A DNA stretch of 64,000 nt from Microbacterium enclense. GTDB taxonomy: Bacteria > Actinomycetota > Actinomycetes > Actinomycetales > Microbacteriaceae. Every line of letters starts with the position of its first letter. Positions within the stretch are counted from its first letter, which is position 1. The notes beneath the pieces are model-generated. The model did no database searches. It was not told the origin of the DNA and was given only the letters and a program-made list of their open reading frames with translations. The DNA lies in the NCBI RefSeq assembly GCF_001456955.1, contig NZ_KQ758469.1, positions 374,926 through 438,925 on the forward strand, given 5' to 3'. Shown piece after piece: positions 8,786 through 18,106 of the stretch. Made by a program: the position numbers and the translations under genes.

Positions 8786-9906
8786 TCACCACGCCCGTTC
8801 GCGACGACATCCGCGTCTTCGCCGCCGCGGTGCGCACGCACCTCGACGACCTGCCGGCCGACGAGGTCGACGACCTGCTCGACGGTCTCGAGGCCGATCT
8901 GGCCGATCAGGCCGCCGAAGCGGGCGATGCCTTCGAGCTTCCGGATGCCACGACCTACGCCGCCGAACTGCGCGCGGCCGCGGGGCTCCCGGAGCGCCGT
9001 CCGCAGACCGGTGGCACGCGGATCCCCGTCCTGCAGATCGTGCGCGACGGCTGGCGCGAGACGGGCGCCGCCGTGCGGAAGAACCCCGCCGCTGTGTGGG
9101 TGCTCGACCTGGCGGCGACGCTGCGCCCTGTGTGGTGGCTCGCACGGGGAATCGCCTGGTACTTCGCCGGCTACGCCATTCTTCTCGCGGCCGTCCCCTC
9201 CCGCACCTACAACGGATTGCTCGGAGCTGTCCTCGTCCTCAACAGCAACGTCGGGGCCTGGCTCGTGCTGATCGGGCTGCTGCTTCTGAGCGTGCAGTGG
9301 GGACGGGGTCGTTGGCTGCCGTGGCGCGGCCTGGGCACGGCGGCGACGATCGGGACGATCCTGATCCTGCCGATTCTGTTCGGGCTGTACTCGTCGGCCC
9401 TCTCGCAGCTGTGGTCGCGGGGGAGCGAGGTTCCCGAGACCTACCTTCCTCCCGGCCTCTCCGTCGACGGTCAGCGCGTGCGCAACATCTACGCCTTCGA
9501 CGCCGATGGCAATCCGATTCCCGCCGTGCAGTTGTTCGACCAGGACGGCAACGCGCTCACAACGGTGGGTCGGGACGTGGACGGGGCGCCCGTCGACCCC
9601 TACTTCTACGGCGGCGGGGGGCCGGTGCCGGTTCCCTACCTGATCCCCGGCGGAAATGACGCCTGGAACGTCTACCCGTTGCGCGAGATCCCCGCCGGAT
9701 CGAGCACATGGGACAGCGTGGCGGATATGGCGAATGCGAAGCCGTCGACGTTCCCCTTCGAACGAGTCCAGCCCCTGCCCGCGGACGTCGCGCCGTCACG
9801 CGCCCCCTCGACGGATGCCGCCGCAGGAGACCCCGCGACCCCGACGCCGACGCCTTCTGCGGCCGAGACCGTCGCACCGACCCCCGACGGGGCGGTGACC
9901 CCGTGA
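8782..9906 (+). CDS. membrane protein with HAAS/DUF1700-like N-terminus, PadR-coupled
   Basis: A 374-residue membrane protein, translationally coupled to the PadR regulator. The N-terminal about 70 residues (ADEVDDLLDGLEADLADQA) resemble the helical HAAS/DUF1700 signalling domain found beside PadR repressors. Three to four hydrophobic helices follow at roughly 115-225 (WYFAGYAILLAAV, GAWLVLIGLLLLSVQWG, IGTILILPILFGLY). The C-terminal about 150 residues are probably extracytoplasmic, with PYFYGGGGPVPVPYLIPGG and a Ser/Thr/Pro-rich end. It is probably an envelope-stress or permeability component. The exact role is unknown. Confidence 0.8.
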   Translation: MITTPVRDDIRVFAAAVRTHLDDLPADEVDDLLDGLEADLADQAAEAGDAFELPDATTYAAELRAAAGLPERRPQTGGTRIPVLQIVRDGWRETGAAVRKNPAAVWVLDLAATLRPVWWLARGIAWYFAGYAILLAAVPSRTYNGLLGAVLVLNSNVGAWLVLIGLLLLSVQWGRGRWLPWRGLGTAATIGTILILPILFGLYSSALSQLWSRGSEVPETYLPPGLSVDGQRVRNIYAFDADGNPIPAVQLFDQDGNALTTVGRDVDGAPVDPYFYGGGGPVPVPYLIPGGNDAWNVYPLREIPAGSSTWDSVADMANAKPSTFPFERVQPLPADVAPSRAPSTDAAAGDPATPTPTPSAAETVAPTPDGAVTP

Positions 9907-9995
9907 ACGAGGAGCCCCGCATCGTGAGCATCGACCTCACCCACCTCGTGACGGCCGCGCTGGCCGCGGGTCCACCAGAGGACCAGAGGGAGTAA
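9903..9995 (+). CDS. possible 30-residue coupled micro-protein
   Basis: A GTG at 9903 overlaps the stop of the preceding membrane-protein gene (GTGA) and opens a 30-codon frame, VNEEPRIVSIDLTHLVTAAL and ten more residues. It ends 6 nt before the shared terminator. Coupling and position are suggestive, but it could be a non-coding tail. Confidence 0.3.
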   Translation: MNEEPRIVSIDLTHLVTAALAAGPPEDQRE

Positions 9996-10000
9996 GACCC

Positions 10001-10044
10001 GTTCGGGGCGTGATGCGGCGTGGGGGCCGTCTCACGCCCCGAAC
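10001..10044. terminator. bidirectional hairpin terminator
   Basis: A perfect 13-bp stem, GTTCGGGGCGTGA with TCACGCCCCGAAC, and an 18-nt loop. It sits between convergent transcription units ending at 9995 and 10072. No strong T-run on either side. Confidence 0.6.
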
Positions 10045-10071
10045 GCTCACCACCCCGCGGCCGCCTCGCCC

Positions 10072-11499
10072 TCAGCCGCGCGCCGCCCACCACTCCCGCA
10101 GGCGCCTCTCGGCCTCGTCTTCGCCGACCACGCCCTCGTCGAGGCGCAGGTCGAGCAAGAAGCGGTAAGCCTCGCCCACCTCGCGGCCGGGCTTCAGCCC
10201 CAGCACCTCCTGGATGCGGTTGCCGTCGAGCTCGGGCCGGATCGCGTCGATCTCCTCCTGCTCGCGCAGGGCGGCGATGCGGGCCTCGATGTCGTCATAA
10301 GCGGATGCCAGGCGCTGCGCCTTGCGCTTGTTGCGCGTGGTCACATCGGCCCGGGTGAGGATGTGCAGGCGCTCCAGCTCGTCGCCCGCGTCGCGCACGT
10401 AGCGGCGCACGGCGGCATCGGTCCAGGCGCCCTCGGCGTAGCCGAAGAACCGCAGGTGCAGCTCGACCAGACGCGACACGACCGTCGTCGTCGCGGCGTC
10501 GAACCGCAGCGCCTGCAGGCGCTTGCGGGCCATGCGCGCGCCCTTGATGTCGTGGTGGTGGAACGTCACACCGCCGCCGTCTTCGAGGCGCCTCGTGGCG
10601 GGCTTGCCGATGTCGTGCAGCAGCGCGGCCAGGCGCAGGGGCACGTCGGGCGCGGCATCCGGATGCCGGCTCTTCTCGAGCGCGATCGCCTGCCGCAGCA
10701 CCGTGAGGGAGTGCTCGTAGACGTCTTTGTGGTGGTGGTGCTCGTCGACCTCGAGCCGCAGGGCGGGCACCTCGGGGAGGAACTCCTCGATGAGGCCCGT
10801 CTCGACGAGCACCCGGATGCCGCGGACCGGGTCGTCGGTCTGCAGCAGGCGCACCAGCTCGGCCTGCACGCGCTCCGGGCTGACGATGCCGAGCGAGCCG
10901 CGCAGCTGCACGATCGCGTCGAGGGTGTCGGGGTCGACGGCGAAGTCGAGCTGCGACGAGAAGCGCGCCGCGCGCAGCATGCGCAGCGGGTCGTCGCCGA
11001 AGCTGATGGCCGGGTCGATGGGGGTGCGCAGGCGCCCGGCGACGAGGTCTTCGACGCCGCCGGTGGGGTCGACGAGCGTGCGCGCGGGCACGCGAAGCGC
11101 CATGGCGTTGACGGTGAAGTCGCGCCGGCTGAGGTCGGCCTCGAGCGTGTCGCCGAACTCGACGGTGGGCTTGCGCGTCACGCCGTCGTAGCTGTCGGCG
11201 CGGAACGTCGTGATCTCGACCTGCTCGCCCTTCACGCGGGCGCCGATGGTGCCGAAGGCGCGACCGACGTCCCACTGCACCGAAGAGATCGGCTTCACCA
11301 GCGCGAGGATCTCGTCGGGACGCGCGTCGGTCGTGAAATCGAAGTCGTGAGTGGTGCGGCCCAGCAGCGCATCACGGACGGGACCGCCGACGATCGCCAG
11401 ATCACGCCCCGCTTCGGCGAAGGCGCGGGCGACGGTGGCGACGACGGGGTGCGCGGCGAGCTCCTCGAGGCGCGCGAGACCCTCGGCCATGTTCAGCAT
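10072..11499 (-). CDS. pcnA: CCA tRNA nucleotidyltransferase
   Basis: A 475-residue enzyme that adds or repairs the 3' CCA end of tRNA. The nucleotidyltransferase signature GGPVRDALLGR is followed by THDFDFTTDA with the metal-binding Asp pair, then RRDFTVNAMA. A downstream HD-type domain carries LLHDIGKPATRR and HHHDIKGARMA. Length and fusion match actinobacterial PcnA. The ATG at 11499 is 7 nt downstream of TAGGCT, consistent with a leaderless start. A second ATG at 11490 has GGAGG at 10 nt and is the alternative. Proximity to murJ, trxB and parAB is the conserved actinobacterial order. Confidence 0.96.
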   Translation of the reverse strand: MLNMAEGLARLEELAAHPVVATVARAFAEAGRDLAIVGGPVRDALLGRTTHDFDFTTDARPDEILALVKPISSVQWDVGRAFGTIGARVKGEQVEITTFRADSYDGVTRKPTVEFGDTLEADLSRRDFTVNAMALRVPARTLVDPTGGVEDLVAGRLRTPIDPAISFGDDPLRMLRAARFSSQLDFAVDPDTLDAIVQLRGSLGIVSPERVQAELVRLLQTDDPVRGIRVLVETGLIEEFLPEVPALRLEVDEHHHHKDVYEHSLTVLRQAIALEKSRHPDAAPDVPLRLAALLHDIGKPATRRLEDGGGVTFHHHDIKGARMARKRLQALRFDAATTTVVSRLVELHLRFFGYAEGAWTDAAVRRYVRDAGDELERLHILTRADVTTRNKRKAQRLASAYDDIEARIAALREQEEIDAIRPELDGNRIQEVLGLKPGREVGEAYRFLLDLRLDEGVVGEDEAERRLREWWAARG

Positions 11500-11506
11500 G
11501 CCTCCG

Positions 11507-11512
11507 AGCCTA
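11507..11512 (-). promoter_or_regulatory. -10 element TAGGCT for pcnA, leaderless
   Basis: TAGGCT on the minus strand ends 7 nt before the ATG at 11499. Confidence 0.45.
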
Positions 11513-11543
11513 TCCGGGGGCGCCGACAGCCCTTCGTCGGTCG

Positions 11544-13067
11544 TCAGTCCGCGAACCCCAGGAAGCCCGTCACCAGCAACTCGCGCACCCGGGGGAGCAG
11601 GTCGGCGCGGAGATGCGCGGCATCCACTTCCATCAACTGCGCGATCGCGTCGACGAGCGGTCCCACGGCCAGGTCGCCGTCGCACGCGCCCACGAGCGCC
11701 GCGAGCGCCGGATCGACCTCCACGCGCCGCGCGAATCCGCCGCCCTGGTGCAGCTCGATGACCGACGGATCCTCCTCGCCCGGGCGATGGTGCCGCGCCT
11801 CGGTCACATCGGGCGCGACCTGCAGCACGCTGGCCGCGAGATCGTCGTCGTCGAGCAGCGCCGCGCGATCGTGGGCGGCGAGGCAGGCGGCCAGGTGCGG
11901 TCCGAACCCGGCCTCTCCGCCTCCCGCGACGCGCTCGTACCGCGCGAGGGTGGGGCCGCCGGCCAGGGGCTTGCGCAGCAGCACGTATCCGAAGCCGACA
12001 CCCGTGACGCCCCGGCGGGCGAAGTCCTCCAGCCACGCGTCGATGAGCCGCGCGTAGGCGGGCGTGCCGGGAACGGTGCCTCCGTCGCGCACCCACAGCT
12101 CGGCGTAGGCCAACGGGTCGAGGACCTCGCGTTCGATCACCCATGCGTCGATCGCGTCGCCGACCCACGCGCGCACGCGGTCGAGCCCCGACTCGCCCTC
12201 GCGGTACTCCCAGTTGCCGAGCGACTGCGCGACACCACCGGGGGAGAGGCGCTCCCCGACGCCCGAGATGACCGCAGCCACGAGAGCGTCGCCCTCGAGT
12301 CCGCCGTCGCGGTACTCGTACGACGGCACCCCCTCGACGCGCGGCGTGATGACGAACGGGGGGTTGGATGCCACCCGGTCGAACGTCTCGCCCGCGACCG
12401 GCTCGAACAGCGAACCGTGCCGCGTCTCGATGCCGTCGATGTCGTTGACGAGGGCGTTCAGCCGGGTGAAGCGCAGAGCACGCTCCGAGATGTCGGTCGC
12501 GACGACGTGGTCGACGAGTCTGCGCAGGCGAAGGGCCTGGATGCCGCAGCCCGTGCCGACGTCGAGGGCGGTGCCGGCGCGGCGGGTGAGCTGCAGGCGG
12601 GCGAGGGTCTGCGAGGCTCCGCCCACGCCGAGCACGTGATCCTCCGGGAGCGGCCCCTGCAGCGCCGCCTCGTCGAGATCGCTCGCGATCCACCACTCGA
12701 CGTCGCCCGCCTCGTCGGAGAACGCCTGCGGCCGCACGAGCACGGCCGGCTGCACGTCATCGCCCTCGACGCGCGCGAGGCCCAGGCCGACCGCCCCGTC
12801 GACGCCCAGCGCGGGAAGCGCCGACGCGAGCTCGTCGCGGGAGACGGCGAAACCGAGACCCCACAGCCTCCCCAGCACCGCGAGGGGGTCGCCCCGGCCT
12901 TCCAGGGCGCGCTCCGCCGGGCGGCGCAGCCCCCGTGCGAGGGCGTCGTCGGCCTGCTCTCCCCACGCATCGCGGAGCGCGGCGCTCGTGTAGCCCGCGC
13001 TGCGGAGGTCGTCGGCGAGCGCGTGGCAGAGGCGGGGTTCGGGTTCGGGGAGCACCGGTCCATTCAA
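11544..13067 (-). CDS. class I methyltransferase with NPPF motif (RsmC/PrmC-like)
   Basis: A 507-residue protein. An N-terminal all-alpha region (about residues 1-130) precedes a Rossmann methyltransferase with ALDVGTGCGIQALRL as motif I, HVVATDISERAL next, and the signature SNPPFVITPR. That signature is typical of enzymes methylating planar amino groups (rRNA N2-guanine, or Gln in release factors). The C-terminal about 180 residues match no domain I can name. The start is TTG at 13067 or GTG at 13055. It ends 44 nt upstream of pcnA and is probably co-oriented but separately expressed. The target is not readable; rRNA or protein are both possible. Confidence 0.85.
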   Translation of the reverse strand: MNGPVLPEPEPRLCHALADDLRSAGYTSAALRDAWGEQADDALARGLRRPAERALEGRGDPLAVLGRLWGLGFAVSRDELASALPALGVDGAVGLGLARVEGDDVQPAVLVRPQAFSDEAGDVEWWIASDLDEAALQGPLPEDHVLGVGGASQTLARLQLTRRAGTALDVGTGCGIQALRLRRLVDHVVATDISERALRFTRLNALVNDIDGIETRHGSLFEPVAGETFDRVASNPPFVITPRVEGVPSYEYRDGGLEGDALVAAVISGVGERLSPGGVAQSLGNWEYREGESGLDRVRAWVGDAIDAWVIEREVLDPLAYAELWVRDGGTVPGTPAYARLIDAWLEDFARRGVTGVGFGYVLLRKPLAGGPTLARYERVAGGGEAGFGPHLAACLAAHDRAALLDDDDLAASVLQVAPDVTEARHHRPGEEDPSVIELHQGGGFARRVEVDPALAALVGACDGDLAVGPLVDAIAQLMEVDAAHLRADLLPRVRELLVTGFLGFAD

Positions 13068-13110
13068 CCGTCTGCGCGAGGCTATCGGCGGGCGTGAAGG
13101 GAGGCGGGCC

Positions 13111-13116
13111 TAGACT
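13111..13116 (+). promoter_or_regulatory. -10 element TAGACT upstream of the uORF and DUF6049 gene
   Basis: TAGACT ends 7 nt before the ATG of the 11-codon upstream frame at 13124. Confidence 0.5.
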
Positions 13117-13123
13117 CGTCGCG

Positions 13124-13159
13124 ATGCGAGGCCCCCTCGTGCCACCGACGCTCGTATGA
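13124..13159 (+). CDS. 11-codon leaderless upstream ORF
   Basis: ATG at 13124 opens MRGPLVPPTLV and stops with TGA at 13157-13159, which overlaps the ATG of the DUF6049 gene (ATGA). The ATG lies 7 nt after TAGACT, so it would be the first codon of a leaderless mRNA. The DUF6049 start has no Shine-Dalgarno of its own, so this frame may load ribosomes for it. The Pro-Pro-Thr stretch could slow ribosomes. This is inferred from layout only. Confidence 0.4.
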   Translation: MRGPLVPPTLV

Positions 13160-15366
13160 CCGTGACTTCCCCGCCTTCGGGCTCACCCGTGCTGCGGCGC
13201 CCCTTCGCGCGCCGGCTCCTGGCGACCCTCGCCGCCGGAGCTCTGGCACTCGGCGTGTCACTGCCGTCGGCTGCCGCCGTCGCCGCGACCGCCAGTCCCT
13301 CGCCGTCGGTGCAGGCGGCCTCGCTCTCGGCGGCGCCCGCGGCGAACGGCATCCTGCGCCCCGGCGACTCCCTCTCGGTCGTGGTGACGCTGGCCGCGGG
13401 GTCTTCGGCCGTGGCGAACACGCCCCTCACCCTCTCGATCGGTTCGGCGGCGCTCCCCGACGACGGCGCCCTCGACCGGTGGCTCGGCGGCGACACGGCG
13501 GGTCAGACGATGCAGCAGGTCGCCACCGGAGCAGCGGATGCCACCGCCTCCGGCGCGCAGACCTCGACCACGCTGACCGTCGCAGCGACCGACCCCGCTC
13601 TGAACGGGCGCGGAGCCGGGGTCTACCCGGTGCTGGTGACGGCGGGGACCCTGACGGCATCCAGCGTCGTCGTGGTCCCCTCCGACGGCGCCGCGACCCC
13701 GATCGCGCTCGTCGTCCCCATCACGGCGGCGCCGATGACGCGCGGTCTGCTCACCGGCAACGAACTGGCCGAGCTCACCGCGGTCGACGGGGCGCTGTCG
13801 GCGCAGCTCGACGCGGTCGACGGAACGACCGCCACCCTCGCCGTCGATCCCGCCATTCCGGCCGCCATCCGCGTGCTCGGCTCGGCTGCTCCCCCGACGG
13901 CGGTCGCCTGGCTGCAGCGTCTGCTCTCGCTGTCGAACGACCGCTTCGCCCTGCAGTTCGGCGACTCCGACGTCGCCTCCCAGCTGCAGGCGGGCCTGAC
14001 GGCGCCGATGGGTCCGACCTCGCTGCAGTCCTACATGTCGGAGGCCGATTTCACGCGCCCGGCCACGGCGGTCTCGAGCCCCGAACCGACGCCCTCGACG
14101 AGCCCCGGGCAACCGAGCTTCCCCTCGCTGTCCGCGCTGCTCGAAATCGGCACGGCGACACCGAACGTCTTCTGGCCGGCCACGGGTTCCGCCGGATCCG
14201 AGACGGTCGCGTCGCTCGGCGCCCTGGGCACGGCCGAGGAGCCCACACGCGTGCTCGTGGCCTCTACGAGCGTCACCGGGTCGCGTCCTGCAGCCGGTGC
14301 CGTCGGAGGGGTGTCGACCCCGGTGTACGACGCCGAGGTGTCGCGCGTCCTCGCCGACGCCGCCGGACAGAACGACACGACCCGCCGCAGCGCCTCCCTC
14401 GCCGCCGCGCAGGGATACCTGGCGGTCGCCCGGGCCACCGCCGGCGACCAGCCCGTGCTCGCGGTGCTCGACCGCGGAACCGACCGGTCGCGCGTGAGCC
14501 TGCGCGCCACCCTTGGCCTGCTCTCCACCGCACCGGGCTTCACGACCTCGACGCTCGCCGAGGTGGCGAGCCGGCCGGCATCCGAGATCTCCCTCGCCGC
14601 ACCAACCGTCGATTCCGCCCGCGTGGCGGAAGTAGGCGACCTGATGGCCGACGAGCAGGACGTCGACCGCTTCGCCACGATCCTCGACCAGCCGGAGCTG
14701 CTCACCGGCCGCGAACGCGCCGAGCTGCTGCAGGTCATCAACGTCTCGTGGACGGGGGATGCCGCCCGCAAGGCCGTCACCGACCATCGCGCCGGCACGC
14801 AGACGACGCTGGACTCCGTCGGCATCCTCTCGTCAGACTTCCGCCTGGTCAGCTCCAGCGCGCCGCTGCGTCCCTGGGTGCGCAACGACCTGCCCTGGCC
14901 GGTGACCGTCGTGCTCACGGTCCGCACGAACGATGCGCGTCTGCGCGTGCAGGACCGCACGACCATCGAGGCGCAGGCCGCGGCGAACACGCGTGTCGAG
15001 GTGCCCGTCGAAGCCCGCATCGCCAACGGCGAGGTCAGCGTCGACCTGCAGCTGTACAGCCCCACCGATCAGCCGGTCGGTACGCCCCAGCGGGTCGATG
15101 TCGAAGTGCGCGCCGAGTGGGAGAGCATCGGGCTCATCGTCATCGTCGTGCTCGTCGTGGGCTTCCTCAGCCTCGGTGTCGTGCGCACGGTCGCTCGCCG
15201 TCGGCGCGTGCGGGCCGAAGAGGAGTCCTCCGCGGTTCCGGATTCCGATACCCCCGCCGACGGCATCGGCGTCAAGGATCCGGATGCCGACGGGCGCGGT
15301 CCCGCCGAGGCCGACACCGAAGACGCCATCGCTTCACCCCCCACCGAGCAGGAGACACGCCCGTGA
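13156..15366 (+). CDS. DUF6049 family secreted/membrane protein, murJ partner
   Basis: A 736-residue protein encoded just upstream of murJ, in the place held by Rv3909 in mycobacteria. Arg-rich residues 14-20 and a hydrophobic helix to about 45 form a signal sequence. A large Ala/Thr/Ser-rich ectodomain follows, with one transmembrane helix near 655-675 (IGLIVIVVLVVGFLSLG), basic residues, and an acidic cytoplasmic tail of about 60. The likely orientation is therefore an external domain anchored at its C-terminal end. It overlaps murJ by 4 nt (GTGA), implying a joint role in wall assembly. The biochemical function is unknown. Confidence 0.88.
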   Translation: MTVTSPPSGSPVLRRPFARRLLATLAAGALALGVSLPSAAAVAATASPSPSVQAASLSAAPAANGILRPGDSLSVVVTLAAGSSAVANTPLTLSIGSAALPDDGALDRWLGGDTAGQTMQQVATGAADATASGAQTSTTLTVAATDPALNGRGAGVYPVLVTAGTLTASSVVVVPSDGAATPIALVVPITAAPMTRGLLTGNELAELTAVDGALSAQLDAVDGTTATLAVDPAIPAAIRVLGSAAPPTAVAWLQRLLSLSNDRFALQFGDSDVASQLQAGLTAPMGPTSLQSYMSEADFTRPATAVSSPEPTPSTSPGQPSFPSLSALLEIGTATPNVFWPATGSAGSETVASLGALGTAEEPTRVLVASTSVTGSRPAAGAVGGVSTPVYDAEVSRVLADAAGQNDTTRRSASLAAAQGYLAVARATAGDQPVLAVLDRGTDRSRVSLRATLGLLSTAPGFTTSTLAEVASRPASEISLAAPTVDSARVAEVGDLMADEQDVDRFATILDQPELLTGRERAELLQVINVSWTGDAARKAVTDHRAGTQTTLDSVGILSSDFRLVSSSAPLRPWVRNDLPWPVTVVLTVRTNDARLRVQDRTTIEAQAAANTRVEVPVEARIANGEVSVDLQLYSPTDQPVGTPQRVDVEVRAEWESIGLIVIVVLVVGFLSLGVVRTVARRRRVRAEEESSAVPDSDTPADGIGVKDPDADGRGPAEADTEDAIASPPTEQETRP

Positions 15367-16985
15367 GCAGTATCGGACGGGCCAGCGTGCTCATCGGGGC
15401 GGGCACGATCGTGTCGCGTGTGAGCGGGCTGCTGCGCACCATCATGCTCGCCGCGATCGTCGGCACGGTCGCCAGCAAGGCGGGCGACGCATTCGGTCTG
15501 GCCAATCAGCTGCCCAACAACATCTACACGGTCATCTCGACCGGCGTGCTGACGGCCGTGATCGTGCCGCAGATCGTCAAGGCCGCCGCGCACGCCGACG
15601 GCGGGCGGGCGTTCGTGTCGAAGCTGTTCACGCTGGGCACGGTGATCCTCCTCGCCGCGACCGCCCTCGCGATGATCGCGGCGCCCGTCATCGTTCAGGT
15701 GTACGTCAACCCCGACGACTTCCGACCCGACCAGATCGCCCTCGCCACTGCATTCGCTTACTGGTGCCTGCCGCAGGTGTTCTTCTACGGTCTCTTCGCG
15801 CTGCTCGGCGAGATCCTGAACGCCCGGCGGGTGTTCGGCCCGTACACGTGGGCACCGATCGTCAACAATGTCGTATCGGTCATCGGTTTCGGCGTCTTCC
15901 TGCTGCTCTTCGGAGGTCCCAGCCCCGACATCGTCCAGTGGACGCCCACGATGATCGGACTCCTCGGCGGCATCGCCACCGGGGGCATCGTCGTGCAGAC
16001 GCTCGTGCTGCTGGTGTTCTGGCGTCGCGCCGGTCTGCAGCTGCGTCCGGACTTCCACTGGAGAGGCGTGGGCCTGCGTCACATCGGCCGTCTCGCGGGG
16101 TGGACGTTCCTCATGGTCATCGTCGGCCAGGTCGCGGGCCTCGTGCAGTCGCGCGTGCTGTCGGAAGCGACCGGCGACGGACCCTCGATCATCGCCACGC
16201 AGAACGCGTGGCTGGTGTTCATGCTCCCGTACTCCATCATCGTGCTGTCGATCGGAACCCCGTACTTCACGCAGCTCAGCGAGCACGCCGCGGCCGGGCG
16301 CGACGACGAGGTGAAGACTGACATCGTCCGCAGCATCCGCGTGCTGGGGATGTTCATCGTCGCCGCCACGGCGGCCCTCGCCGTCGCCTCGGTGCCGGCG
16401 ACGCGCATCTTCACGAACCACCCCGATGAGGCTCTCGCCGCCGCGCCCCTGCTGCTGTGCTTCCTCGTCTGCCTCCTGCCGCTCGCGGTGCTGTTCGTCA
16501 TCCAGCGCACGTTCTACGCCTACAACGACACCCGCACGCCGTTCCTCTTCACCCTCGTCCAGGGCGGACTCGTGGCGGCCACCGCCGTCGCCGCCGCCTG
16601 GTCGATGGATGCCGGCATGATCCAGGTCACCCAGCTCGCGGCCACGGTCGCCCTGGGTCAGTCCGTGGCGAGCATCGTGCAGGTGATCATCGCCACCGTC
16701 ATCCTGAACCGCCGGCTGGGCGGCATCCGGGTCGGGGAATGGCTCCTGCCGCTGGGGCGATTCGCCCTCGTCGGCATTCCCGCCGCTGCCGCCGGCTGGG
16801 GCGTCGTGCTGCTGTGCGGCGGCCCCACCGGGTGGATCGCCGGCGACAAGCTGACCGGCGCCCTGGCCGCCGCGCTCATCGGCTCCGTCGTGATCGCCGT
16901 CTATCTCGGCATCCTGGCCCTGCTCCGCACCCCGGAGCTCGAACCGGCCCTCGCGCTCGGCCGACGGTTCCTCCCCAAGCGCTAG
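15363..16985 (+). CDS. murJ: MurJ lipid II flippase
   Basis: A 540-residue polytopic membrane protein of the MviN/MurJ (MOP) family that flips lipid II for peptidoglycan synthesis. It starts with GTG, overlapping the upstream stop. Family segments include SRVSGLLRTIMLA, LPNNIYTVISTGVLTAVIVP, NARRVFGPYTWAPI and RTFYAYNDTRTPFLF, and about 14 hydrophobic helices are visible. Unlike mycobacterial MurJ it has no C-terminal pseudokinase or sugar-binding extension; it ends soon after the last helix at RRFLPKR. It is followed 73 nt later by trxB, with no sigM gene in between. Confidence 0.96.
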   Translation: MSSIGRASVLIGAGTIVSRVSGLLRTIMLAAIVGTVASKAGDAFGLANQLPNNIYTVISTGVLTAVIVPQIVKAAAHADGGRAFVSKLFTLGTVILLAATALAMIAAPVIVQVYVNPDDFRPDQIALATAFAYWCLPQVFFYGLFALLGEILNARRVFGPYTWAPIVNNVVSVIGFGVFLLLFGGPSPDIVQWTPTMIGLLGGIATGGIVVQTLVLLVFWRRAGLQLRPDFHWRGVGLRHIGRLAGWTFLMVIVGQVAGLVQSRVLSEATGDGPSIIATQNAWLVFMLPYSIIVLSIGTPYFTQLSEHAAAGRDDEVKTDIVRSIRVLGMFIVAATAALAVASVPATRIFTNHPDEALAAAPLLLCFLVCLLPLAVLFVIQRTFYAYNDTRTPFLFTLVQGGLVAATAVAAAWSMDAGMIQVTQLAATVALGQSVASIVQVIIATVILNRRLGGIRVGEWLLPLGRFALVGIPAAAAGWGVVLLCGGPTGWIAGDKLTGALAAALIGSVVIAVYLGILALLRTPELEPALALGRRFLPKR

Positions 16986-17058
16986 CCCGGCGGCCGCGGA
17001 ATACCCCACGGCTAGCATGGGTTTCATCCGACGGAATCAACGAGAGGAAGGCGCAACC

Positions 17059-18045
17059 GTGCGTCACGTCATCATCATCGGATCGGGCCCGGCCGGGTAC
17101 ACGGCCGCCATCTACGCCGCCCGAGCCAACCTCGCACCCCTCGTCGTCGCGAGCTCCGTCGAAGCCGGCGGAGACCTCATGAACACCACCGAGGTCGAGA
17201 ACTTCCCCGGGTTCCCCGACGGCATCCAGGGTCCTGACCTCATGGCCAAGATGCAGGCGCAGGCCGAGCGTTTCGGTGCCGAGGTGCTCTACGACGACGT
17301 CGTGTCGCTGCAGCTCGACGGCCCGGTCAAGACCGTCACCCTCGGCAGCGGCAAGGTCGAAGAGGCCGTCTCGGTCATCTACGCCACCGGCTCCGCCTAC
17401 CGCAAGCTCGGCCTCGAGGGCGAGGAGCGCCTCTCGGGTCGCGGCGTCTCGTGGTGCGCCACGTGCGACGGCTTCTTCTTCCGCGACCGCACGATCGCCG
17501 TCGTCGGCGGCGGTGACTCGGCGATGGAAGAGGCGAACTTCCTCACCAAGTTCGCGTCGAAGGTCTACGTCATCCACCGCAAGGACTCGCTTCGCGCGTC
17601 GAAGATCATGCAGGAGCGCGCCTTCGCGAACCCGAAGATCGAGTTCATCTGGAACAGCGCCGTCGACGAGATCCTCGGTGATGACGCCGTCAATGGTGTG
17701 CGCCTGCGCTCGACCGTCGACGACACGACGCGCGAACTGCCGCTCGACGGCCTGTTCGTCGCCATCGGCAACGACCCGCGCACGCACCTCGTGCACGACA
17801 AGCTGCAGCTGACCGACCAGGGCACCATCTGGGTCGACGGCCGCTCGTCGCGCACCTCGGTCGAGGGCGTGTTCGCCGCGGGTGACGTGATCGACCCCAC
17901 CTACCGTCAGGCCATCACCGCCGCGGGCAGCGGCACCGTCGCCGCCCTCGACGTCGAGCACTTCCTCGCCGCGCGTGGCGAGGCCGGCGAGCCTGCGGTG
18001 GCGGAGAGCCCGATCGAGGGCCTCCCCGACGCCGCGGTCGTCTGA
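17059..18045 (+). CDS. trxB: thioredoxin reductase
   Basis: A 328-residue flavoenzyme that reduces thioredoxin with NADPH. It shows the FAD-binding IIIGSGPAGYTAAIYAARA, the redox-active CATC in SWCATCDGFFF, the NADPH motif VVGGGDSAMEEANFL, and the C-terminal FAD segment VFAAGDVIDPTYRQ. I chose GTG at 17059 because GAGAGGAAGG precedes it and the protein then begins at the FAD strand; an ATG at 17017 is in frame but adds 14 atypical residues. A TAGCAT -10 element at 17013-17018 probably drives trxB and trxA together. trxA follows 61 nt downstream. Confidence 0.97.
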   Translation: MRHVIIIGSGPAGYTAAIYAARANLAPLVVASSVEAGGDLMNTTEVENFPGFPDGIQGPDLMAKMQAQAERFGAEVLYDDVVSLQLDGPVKTVTLGSGKVEEAVSVIYATGSAYRKLGLEGEERLSGRGVSWCATCDGFFFRDRTIAVVGGGDSAMEEANFLTKFASKVYVIHRKDSLRASKIMQERAFANPKIEFIWNSAVDEILGDDAVNGVRLRSTVDDTTRELPLDGLFVAIGNDPRTHLVHDKLQLTDQGTIWVDGRSSRTSVEGVFAAGDVIDPTYRQAITAAGSGTVAALDVEHFLAARGEAGEPAVAESPIEGLPDAAVV

Positions 18046-18106
18046 GGAACAAAACCGGGCTCACCGGCGTTTTCATTCACTGACGCTTCATCTAAGGAGA
18101 AATGCA

